This document shows positions 44,057-50,669 of a stretch of 50,669 nucleotides of DNA, in pieces. Made by a program: the position numbers and the translations under genes. The notes under the pieces are model-generated. The model was not told the origin of the DNA, made no database searches, and saw nothing but the letters and a program-made list of their open reading frames with translations. This DNA is from Gammaproteobacteria bacterium (lineage in GTDB: Bacteria > Pseudomonadota > Gammaproteobacteria > GRL18), in assembly GCA_026196615.1 (NCBI GenBank), contig JAPHSW010000059.1, positions 1-50,669 on the forward strand, in the 5' to 3' direction. Every line of letters starts with the position of its first letter. Positions within the stretch are counted from its first letter, which is position 1.

Positions 44057-44872
44057 TTAAGAATGTGAACTGTATATAATAGTTGTGTCATTCATATATT
44101 TCAAAAGTTGGCGAACAGTCAGGGATATTAAAAAGGCATTATCTTTCTTTTCTAAAGAGTGTTCAAATAAGTTAAAGGATTTTTGAGCTTTGGCTAAAAG
44201 CAATTTCACTTCTTCAGTATTTCCCTCGTACTGATTAAGATAGGACATACTTGTTGAAAAAGCTTTACGTGCTTGTGCTAGTTCATTTAGATAATATTGA
44301 TCTTCAAATCCCCAATTCTGTAGTAAATAAAATAGTTCAATTCGTTGACTGAGCATGCGTTGACGACCTGAAATATTAACTATTTTTCCAACAGTTTTAT
44401 TAGAAACAGCCTCTAAATTCATAACGATTTTGTGAGAAATTTTAAGTAACTTTTCATTCATTCTTATTAATTCAGGAATATTTTCTTTGCTTGAAGAACT
44501 AAGAATTAATGTTTTATATTTGGGCCAAATTTGATTGATTTTGATCAGTGATGATTGGACACCAGAGATTTGATGATAATCCACTAGAAACTCAAGACCT
44601 TCTTCATATTCAGCAAGTGCCTTTTGCATTTTTTCTTCAGGTTGATTGTAGAACTGATCCTGTCCAATCTGACAATAAAATTTGAGGATTTTTTGCGTTA
44701 ACATTCGCTGTAATCCAGCGCGGTTAATGGCTGTGTTGAGTTTTAAATCAGTTGTACTTGCTTCGGCAAAGACTTTGTCAGGGAAAATAAGGCTTGAACT
44801 CAAAATAAGAAGGGTGAGTAATAGAAAAGCACTGATATTAGGAAAAAATAAGTGGAATCTATGATTAATCAT
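44057..44872 (-). CDS. exported PilJ N-terminal-like (type IV pili receptor sensor) protein
   Basis: 271 residues with a signal peptide (about 1-36, ending KVFA) and two copies of the PilJ-N helix motif: NRAGLQRMLTQKILKFY and SGRQRMLSQRIELFY. In PilJ/NarX-type sensors this four-helix domain precedes HAMP and signalling domains, but here nothing follows, so the protein is a free periplasmic sensor-like domain. It is convergent with cobD, four bases apart. Partner unknown. Confidence 0.82.
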   Translation of the reverse strand: MINHRFHLFFPNISAFLLLTLLILSSSLIFPDKVFAEASTTDLKLNTAINRAGLQRMLTQKILKFYCQIGQDQFYNQPEEKMQKALAEYEEGLEFLVDYHQISGVQSSLIKINQIWPKYKTLILSSSSKENIPELIRMNEKLLKISHKIVMNLEAVSNKTVGKIVNISGRQRMLSQRIELFYLLQNWGFEDQYYLNELAQARKAFSTSMSYLNQYEGNTEEVKLLLAKAQKSFNLFEHSLEKKDNAFLISLTVRQLLKYMNDTTIIYSSHS

Positions 44873-45032
44873 TATTAGCTAGCTACCTGAAAGTTAATAA
44901 GACCGCTAAAGTTCCATTTATCACGTCTTAAGTAAATAAGTGTAATTTAATTTAAGGAGCAGTTTATCATGATTCAGTATTTTTGCATATACTAATATGG
45001 TTGTTTTTCTATATTGCTAATATCCCTGATTA

Positions 45033-47219
45033 TTATGAGCGACGCCATTGATGAAATTTTTCTAGCCAGTGTAAAGCTTTTTCAGGTTTATGGGCTTGTT
45101 TCCATTGACCTGCAACGTATTTATTGGCCTCGGCTAGAGTTGGGTAAATATGAATAGTGGAAAGAATTTTATTCAAGCCAATATTATGACGCATAGCCAT
45201 CACATATTCGGTAATCAAATCTCCAGCATGCTCACCAACAATGGTCACGCCGAGTATTTTATCTTTTCCTGGAACTGTCAGAACTTTAATGAAACCATGA
45301 GCTTCTTCATCAGCAATAGCTCTATCCAGATCATCTATACCAAATTGACTGACTTCATAAACAATATTTTGCTCATTTGCTTCCAGTTCGTTTAAGCCTA
45401 CCCGAGCTACTTCCGGATCGGTAAATGTTGCCCATGGAATCACAGAATAATCGACTTTAAAAGCTCTTAATCCACGAAATAAGCCATTAACAGAAGCATA
45501 CCAGGCCTGATGCGCTGCTGTGTGTGTGAATTGATAAGGTCCTGCAACATCACCACATGCGTAAATATTGGGGAATTTGGTCTGTAAAAATTCATTGACT
45601 TCAATGGTCTTTTGTCTTGTTAATGGAATGTCTAAATTTTCCAAACCAAAGCCACTGACATTGGCTGAACGTCCTAAAGCAATGAGGACTTCATCAAAAA
45701 CAATTGAGATATTATCACCTTCTGCATTAGTACAAATAAGGGTCTTATTACCATCTACTATTTCAAATTTTTGTGCTTGATGTTGCAGTCGTAAGTCGAT
45801 GCCTTCCTCTATAAAACGAGTTTGAACAATTTCTGAGACTTCAGGATCTTCTCGCTTCATTAAGCGAGTATTACGTTCAACATGAGTGACCTGACTGCCT
45901 AGGCGAGCAAAACTCTGAGCTAATTCACACCCAATAGGTCCTCCCCCCAGAATTAAAAAACGTTTTGGTAATGACTCTAACTCCCAAAGGTTATCTGAAG
46001 TTAAATAACCAACGTCTTCAATACCTTCTATCGATGGGACAAAAGGACGGGCGCCTGTGGCGATAACAATGTTTTTCGTTGTCAATGTCTGTCCATTGAC
46101 TTCAACGGTATAGGGTGAAGTAATTGTTGCTTCACCTTGTATGCATTCAACTCCAAGTTCTGTATAGCGTTCAATGGAATCATGGGGTTCGACTTTGCTG
46201 ATGACTCGTTTAATACGTTGCATGATTTCTTTAAATTCAAATTGAGTTTCTGTTTTTTGAAACCCCAATTCTTCAGCACGGGCTACATGAGACTTGAATT
46301 TGGCAGAACGGATAAGTGCTTTTGATGGTACACAGCCAGTATTAAGACAATCACCACCCATTTTGTGTTTTTCAATTAAAGTTACTTTTGCTTTAACGGC
46401 AGCGGCAATGTATGAGGTAACCAAACCTGCAGCACCAGCACCTATAACGACCATATTGCGATCAAACTTTTCGGGTTTTTTGAATCCTTTATAGACTTGA
46501 TTGGCTTTTAGTACATTGATTGTTTTTTTAGCAATAAGAGGAAAAATTCCCAGTAAAGTAAATGAGATAATGAGTGGTAGAGATAAAATACCAGAAGCCG
46601 ATTCAAGTTGTCCAAGTTGTGTTCCGGCATTAATATAAACTGCAGTCCCAGCCAACATGCCTAGTTGGCTGACCCAATAAAAGGTCCATGTTTTAATAGG
46701 AGTGAGTGCCATGACTAAATTGATCATAAAAAATGGAAATGCGGGAACCAATCTTAGAGTAAAAAGATAAAAAGCGCCTTCTTTTTCAATGCCAGAATTA
46801 ATTCGTGATAGATAGTGTCCAAATCTATTTTGTACACTATCACGTAAGATAAAACGAGACACAAGAAAAGCTAATGTTGCACCAATACTACTGGCAAAAG
46901 AAATCAAAATCAGTCCCCAAACAAAACCAAAAATAGCACCGCCCATCAAGGTTAGTATGGTTGCGCCAGGAACTGATAATGCTACAGAAATGACATAAAT
47001 AATAAAGAAACTCACTGAAACAAGAATAGGGTTGTCCTGATAATAATCATTAAAAATCAGCTGGTTTTCTTTTAAATAGGTAAAACTAAGGTAGTGAGAT
47101 AAGTCAAATGCAAAAAAAGCAACAATGGCTGAAAGTACTAGAGCAAGAACAAAAAATTTCTTTGAGCTAAGGGCTGAAGTCTTCTTTGGTGTGGTAGCAG
47201 ATGATTTAGCTGAGGACAT
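45033..47219 (-). CDS. fusion of TVP38/TMEM64 membrane domain and FAD-dependent disulfide oxidoreductase
   Basis: 728 residues. The N-terminal 235 are a TVP38/SNARE-associated membrane domain (several helices, GAIFGFVWGLILISFASSIG and FRLVPAFPFFMINLV-like pattern RLVPAFPFF). Residues about 255-728 are a mercuric-reductase or dihydrolipoamide-dehydrogenase type enzyme with VIGAGAAGLV, the redox pair in CLNTGCVPSKAL, NAD site ILGGGPIGCELA and GDVAGPYQFTH. The catalytic HxxxxE comes at HIYPTLAEA. No C-terminal mercury Cys pair is seen, so mercury reduction is unlikely. The fusion suggests electrons are delivered to a membrane substrate. Confidence 0.9.
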   Translation of the reverse strand: MSSAKSSATTPKKTSALSSKKFFVLALVLSAIVAFFAFDLSHYLSFTYLKENQLIFNDYYQDNPILVSVSFFIIYVISVALSVPGATILTLMGGAIFGFVWGLILISFASSIGATLAFLVSRFILRDSVQNRFGHYLSRINSGIEKEGAFYLFTLRLVPAFPFFMINLVMALTPIKTWTFYWVSQLGMLAGTAVYINAGTQLGQLESASGILSLPLIISFTLLGIFPLIAKKTINVLKANQVYKGFKKPEKFDRNMVVIGAGAAGLVTSYIAAAVKAKVTLIEKHKMGGDCLNTGCVPSKALIRSAKFKSHVARAEELGFQKTETQFEFKEIMQRIKRVISKVEPHDSIERYTELGVECIQGEATITSPYTVEVNGQTLTTKNIVIATGARPFVPSIEGIEDVGYLTSDNLWELESLPKRFLILGGGPIGCELAQSFARLGSQVTHVERNTRLMKREDPEVSEIVQTRFIEEGIDLRLQHQAQKFEIVDGNKTLICTNAEGDNISIVFDEVLIALGRSANVSGFGLENLDIPLTRQKTIEVNEFLQTKFPNIYACGDVAGPYQFTHTAAHQAWYASVNGLFRGLRAFKVDYSVIPWATFTDPEVARVGLNELEANEQNIVYEVSQFGIDDLDRAIADEEAHGFIKVLTVPGKDKILGVTIVGEHAGDLITEYVMAMRHNIGLNKILSTIHIYPTLAEANKYVAGQWKQAHKPEKALHWLEKFHQWRRS

Positions 47220-47346
47220 GTCGTATTTTCTCGTTCAAACTCCCTTCAAAAAGAGAGTTATGTAATAATATTTATCGTTATAGAGAAGTTTAGCGACTAT
47301 TATGGATGAAATGTAGCGGTAATACTACAGCCCTGATTTACGGTAA

Positions 47347-48282
47347 TTACCTATCTTTTCGCAAAAGTTTTTTCTCAAATGCAGGTGCATTTCTATCGAC
47401 ATCCTGAGCTTTTTCATTTGTGACCCAATTAATAATGCGACCATCTGGATTATTGAGTTGTACCTCGTCGCAAGTATTAAGACATTGACCACATTGTGTG
47501 CAGGTAAATTTTGCTCGTTTGATACTCCGAGTATGCAGTCGCATAGGACAAGCTCGATCACATTCTCGATCACAGGATTGGCATGAATGTGCTCTGGATT
47601 TATCAAAACTGACCACCATCGCTTTACTATTAGCCATCCAGATCAGACTTTGAAATACTCCCACGGCACAGCCAAATTTGCAAAACAGATGTCGAGCAAA
47701 AAAGAAATCAATAGTAAAAATGGTGGTCGCTGCAATAAGAAAACGAGTTGAACCTGCTCCCAGTTCAAAGTTAAGTAAACCAGGAATTAACTCTTTAGGA
47801 GGTAATAAATAACTCAACAAACTAAATGCCCAGACAAAGGCCATTAGTGCACAGGAAAAAAAAACTAACAACCAGGGCAGAACGCCTTTTGATTTTTTAC
47901 TGGCCTTTTCCCAGAGAGTAACTCGATTGAGGTGTTTGAGCATCATATCGTTAAATATTTCTACAATAGAAAAATGAGGGCAAAGCCAGCCACAATAAAT
48001 ACGACCCATTTTCCAGATAATAAGGGCGATAATGACAATAAAGCTTAAAACAGGTAGAAAGGCATGAGTGAGCAAAGTGATGGAAGCAGAAGCTGCATCA
48101 CCATGTCCTTGTTGGAAAGAATCCAGACCCAGGGTCCAGGGTTGACCAAATATTATAAAATGTCCTAGAGTGAGATCGAGTCGAAAAATATCTAAAAAAG
48201 GAGCAAAAATAAAGAGCAGAAAAAAACTAGTACGTGTAAACATACGGATTTTTTCTCGCCTGGGCTTTTGATAAAAATTCAT
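47347..48282 (-). CDS. membrane polyferredoxin (NapH/CcoG-like 4Fe-4S protein)
   Basis: 311 residues. Five or so membrane helices and Cys motifs: YCGWLCPH and FCKFGCAVG near the membrane, then two ferredoxin sites, CQSCDRECDRACP and CTQCGQCLNTCDE. The layout matches NapH, CcoG and related polyferredoxins that pass electrons from quinol or thiols. No nap, cco or fix genes are nearby. It is upstream of (5' to, in the minus direction) the TVP38 fusion and behind the haemoglobin gene. Confidence 0.9.
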   Translation of the reverse strand: MNFYQKPRREKIRMFTRTSFFLLFIFAPFLDIFRLDLTLGHFIIFGQPWTLGLDSFQQGHGDAASASITLLTHAFLPVLSFIVIIALIIWKMGRIYCGWLCPHFSIVEIFNDMMLKHLNRVTLWEKASKKSKGVLPWLLVFFSCALMAFVWAFSLLSYLLPPKELIPGLLNFELGAGSTRFLIAATTIFTIDFFFARHLFCKFGCAVGVFQSLIWMANSKAMVVSFDKSRAHSCQSCDRECDRACPMRLHTRSIKRAKFTCTQCGQCLNTCDEVQLNNPDGRIINWVTNEKAQDVDRNAPAFEKKLLRKDR

Positions 48283-48372
48283 AGTGATTAATATTTTTCT
48301 AAGACTTATGCATAAAGTGGTATAAGGTTAGTTGATATTGAAATGAGTTTCATTATTTTAAATCAAGAAGCT

Positions 48373-48744
48373 TTAATCAATAATGTCTGTTCGAGTACTT
48401 TCAATAAAAGATAAAACATCCTCTGTCTCATTTTCGGGTAACTGGAAATGAGTTAAAGTTTCTTTTAAATGACTGATAAAAAGAGTCCAGTCGCTTTCAG
48501 TAATTCCCATTCCTCGATGAGAGGTTTTATTATCACGTCCGGTATAGAGCATTGGACCGCCAGCATTTGCACAGAGATAGTCAATCAGTAATTGTTTCTC
48601 GCGATTAATGCCATCCTCGCCTCTATTCTCCCAGAATCGTCCCAATTGTTTATCTGACATAAGACGAGATATTAGTTCATTTACAACAGCTGAAATTGCA
48701 TCATACCCACCCAGGCGAGTATAGAGTGTATTTGAAGTAGTCAT
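48373..48744 (-). CDS. group 1 truncated haemoglobin
   Basis: 123 residues. Typical features are LGGYDAISAVVNELISRL, GRFWENRGEDG, the CANAGGPMLYTGRD turn and the proximal His in SHRGMGI. The B10 position, Tyr in many trHbs, is Ile here, as in a subgroup with other ligand chemistry. Such proteins bind O2 or NO. It lies between the GAF regulator and the polyferredoxin, all in the same direction. Confidence 0.92.
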   Translation of the reverse strand: MTTSNTLYTRLGGYDAISAVVNELISRLMSDKQLGRFWENRGEDGINREKQLLIDYLCANAGGPMLYTGRDNKTSHRGMGITESDWTLFISHLKETLTHFQLPENETEDVLSFIESTRTDIID

Positions 48745-48825
48745 ATTTTTCTCCGAGTGTTGTTTTAAATTAGTACTTGGTGAGTATAAAGACTAAGAGA
48801 ACAATAATTGTGACAGAGGAGTGTT

Positions 48826-49752
48826 TTATTTGTGATTTTTTTGTGACAAAACATCAGGGCTAACAAGCATATAGCCAATGCCTGTGATGGTTTTTATGGT
48901 GAGGTCTGGGAGCTTATTTCGAAGACGACGCAATAAAGAGCGTAATGAAGATTCACCCACTATCACATTTTCCCAGACATGCTTTTCAATGGTCAAATAT
49001 TGAGTGGGATGATCGCAGTTAATCATTAATATTTCTAAAAGTTTGAGTTCTTTTTTTGTCAGTAAAACTGTTTGTCCATTTTTTGTTAAAGTAAGCAGTG
49101 AGTGGTTAAATTCGTAATTTGAACCAAGCAAAGTATTCTTATCAAGAACTAATAAACGCTCTTTGTATCGATTCAGTTCAGTTTCAACTTGTTTATGTTT
49201 AATATTATTTTGATAAGCCTGTATTAAATTACCACAACTCATAAGAAATGGCTGTAGTGACTCAGCGAGTGCTTTATGATATCCATTTTTTCTATTGGCA
49301 ACACCAACAATACCCAATAATTTCCCACCGCCATAAAAAGGAATACCCATAAATGCATTAAGAGGTGGATGACCTTCAGGTAAGCCGAAACGTCTAGAGT
49401 CAGTGTTAGGGTTATTTGAAATAACCAGTTGACCAGTTTTTATAACAGAGCCATAAAGAGAATCAATTTTTGAAAAAATCATTCCCTTTTTCTTTGTTTC
49501 CTCATAAAGACGTCTTGTTTTTTCACTCCATGCAATATTGGTGGTGGCATAGCTTTTAATATAAGGTTTGTTCTCATCGGTATAAAATATTTCACCAATA
49601 AAACCATATTCGCTTTCTGTGATTTCAAGTAATACGTCAAGAAGACCATTAAACAAAATATAGGGATCGGTCTCAGTGATATATTGTGAAAGTACTGTCG
49701 TAATAGCATTGAGCAATAATTTTTCAGGGATTTGTTGCTCAGATTGATTCAT
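48826..49752 (-). CDS. GAF-domain transcription factor with OmpR-type winged helix
   Basis: 308 residues. A GAF domain (about 20-170) contains ESEYGFIGEIFY and AFMGIPFYGGGKLLGIVGVA; a short linker helix, then a Trans_reg_C winged helix (about 215-300) with LTKKELKLLEILM and SLRSLLRRLRNKL. OmpR-like factors normally carry a REC domain; here GAF takes its place, so a small ligand or redox signal is the likely input. It is first in the run of haemoglobin and polyferredoxin genes, which it may control. Confidence 0.88.
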   Translation of the reverse strand: MNQSEQQIPEKLLLNAITTVLSQYITETDPYILFNGLLDVLLEITESEYGFIGEIFYTDENKPYIKSYATTNIAWSEKTRRLYEETKKKGMIFSKIDSLYGSVIKTGQLVISNNPNTDSRRFGLPEGHPPLNAFMGIPFYGGGKLLGIVGVANRKNGYHKALAESLQPFLMSCGNLIQAYQNNIKHKQVETELNRYKERLLVLDKNTLLGSNYEFNHSLLTLTKNGQTVLLTKKELKLLEILMINCDHPTQYLTIEKHVWENVIVGESSLRSLLRRLRNKLPDLTIKTITGIGYMLVSPDVLSQKNHK

Positions 49753-49963
49753 ATTTGATGATATTCGTTGGGATTAGATGTTTACTTAAGAACAGATTTA
49801 TTTATAAGTTTAGTTAATTTGATGTGGATCAGTATACATTAGCTTAAATAAATTGGCATTATTTCATATCAAGATATTTTTACTCTACAAATTCATGATT
49901 TGTAATAATAATGATCAAATTTGTATTAGATTAAAATAAGGGAGTAATTTATATAATGAAAAT

Positions 49964-50669
49964 TTATACTTCATCTAATTGCACTATGATGTCATTAAGT
50001 GTTTCCAAAGCAGTATTGAAATCAAACTGACTGATTTGATCGTATAATTCTCTGAGTTGAACTGATATTTTTTTATTGCTTGTTCCTGATTTTAAAAATG
50101 TCACTTCTTTGGTTTCAATATAATCACCTGTTTGTATTTTTTCAGCTAAAGGCTGAAGTAAGTCAAGAAGCTGTTTGTTATTTAATTCTATTGGCTTGTC
50201 AGTAAGTGTTGTTGAAGAAGAGTGTTCGTTCATATATTGCATCATAGCGACTTTTAACTGTTCACATATACTGACCAGTTTAGACATGTTGTGAGGTATT
50301 AGTTCTAGTTTATGTAATTTTACATCTGATTCTATTTGCGCTGCTAGATGCTGTAATTTTAATGCCCCAAGATTGGCAGCAACACCTTTTATGGTATGTG
50401 CAGCACGTCTGATTTCATCATCATCATTATCTTTATTAACGGCTTCTTGTAATTCATCCAGACGAATGGGTATATCATTAAGAAATAATTCAATTAATGG
50501 TAAAAGACGCTCTGCTTGACCTCCAACTCTTGTTAAAGCCGCTTTAGTATCCCAGTTCTTTGACTTTTCTGAAGAGATATTAGTGGTCTTTTTAGAATTT
50601 TTTGTCTGAACTTGTTCTTTCTGTTTATTTTGGGTAAGAAAGTCATTATTGTGGTTGATGATGTTTTCA
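49964..50669 (-). CDS. C-terminal Hpt domain of a signalling protein, partial at window edge
   Basis: The reading frame is open from the window edge (50668) to its stop at 49964-49966, giving at least 234 residues. The Hpt (histidine phosphotransfer) motif is RAAHTIKGVAANLGA with the phospho-accepting His, within a helix bundle that starts at WDTKAALTRVGG. The visible upstream part is a polar linker. The C-terminal tail of about 105 residues after the Hpt is helical and unassigned. The missing N-terminus is probably a hybrid kinase with receiver domains. A short reading from ATG 50287 alone would miss the Hpt. Confidence 0.88.
   Translation of the reverse strand, partial: ENIINHNNDFLTQNKQKEQVQTKNSKKTTNISSEKSKNWDTKAALTRVGGQAERLLPLIELFLNDIPIRLDELQEAVNKDNDDDEIRRAAHTIKGVAANLGALKLQHLAAQIESDVKLHKLELIPHNMSKLVSICEQLKVAMMQYMNEHSSSTTLTDKPIELNNKQLLDLLQPLAEKIQTGDYIETKEVTFLKSGTSNKKISVQLRELYDQISQFDFNTALETLNDIIVQLDEV

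Noticed and set aside
45033-47219. Mercuric reductase (merA)
   Set aside because: No C-terminal Cys pair, no MerR, MerT or MerP neighbours, and an N-terminal TVP38 domain instead of a metal-binding one.

Overview
The window is about 50.7 kb of AT-rich chromosome from a gammaproteobacterium. The support is gene order and gene content: dapF-DUF484-xerC, hslVU followed by a DUF971 gene, ubiE-ubiJ-ubiB, CheV, YajD and DUF3379 are all typical of that class. The many signalling genes (methyl-accepting protein, CheV, lone CheY, GGDEF response regulator, class III cyclase, a histidine-phosphotransfer protein, an ECF sigma factor) and a nearly complete housekeeping set suggest a free-living or facultative bacterium rather than a reduced symbiont. 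I cannot name the genus. I found no tRNA, rRNA, CRISPR array or complete insertion sequence.

Layout. 1-1.7 kb: an AT-rich accessory edge with a frameshifted HEPN-domain gene, two overlapping unknown genes and two imperfect palindromes that look like integron attC sites. 1.9-5.3 kb (minus): PqiA-like membrane protein, nnrD, hemW. 5.4-9.2 kb (plus): dinB, dapF, DUF484, xerC. 9.4-12.6 kb: a PEP-CTERM protein (plus), then a lipoprotein and a membrane adenylate/guanylate cyclase (minus). 12.8-15.2 kb (plus): hslV, hslU and a DUF971 gene, with a heat-shock-like promoter. 15.3-15.5 kb: a small gene broken at an A7 tract. 15.8-17.9 kb (plus): a 65-residue protein and a membrane-anchored Rad50-like ATPase. 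17.9-21.4 kb (minus): chemoreceptor, periplasmic rhodanese, exported MBL-fold hydrolase. 21.6-24.7 kb (plus): ubiE, ubiJ, ubiB, ended by a strong terminator. 24.8-27.5 kb (minus): CheY, ung, DUF3379 protein, ECF sigma factor. 27.9-30.5 kb: a bufferin-type (DUF2282) metallophore precursor and DoxX, then small membrane or secreted proteins. 30.5-35.9 kb: msrA, a double-REC GGDEF protein, an Fe(II)/2-oxoglutarate-type dioxygenase, Nudix, a P-loop kinase and a rhodanese. 36.1-37.3 kb: YajD HNH protein and a YkgJ cysteine-cluster protein. 37.3-37.7 kb: two copies of a structured hairpin repeat. 37.7-40 kb (minus): an unrecognised protein and CheV. 40.2-44.1 kb: late cobalamin genes cobQ, cbiB, cobD/cobC. 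44.1-50.7 kb (minus): PilJ-N-type protein, a TVP38-flavin oxidoreductase fusion, polyferredoxin, truncated haemoglobin, GAF/winged-helix regulator, and an Hpt protein cut by the window edge.

How the genes work together. Quinone synthesis (UbiE/J/B), late cobalamin assembly (CobQ, CbiB, CobD) and HslVU proteolysis are coherent modules. The ECF sigma/DUF3379 pair faces the bufferin gene and may control it. The polyferredoxin, truncated haemoglobin and GAF-winged-helix regulator form a possible redox or nitrogen-oxide group.

Most worth a second look: the two 37-kb elements, which share a 51-nt core with compensatory changes but have unrelated outer stems; an 18-bp coding repeat found in two unrelated genes (hemW and the Rad50-like gene); the membrane Rad50-like ATPase with its tiny partner; and the bufferin gene lacking its usual partners nearby.
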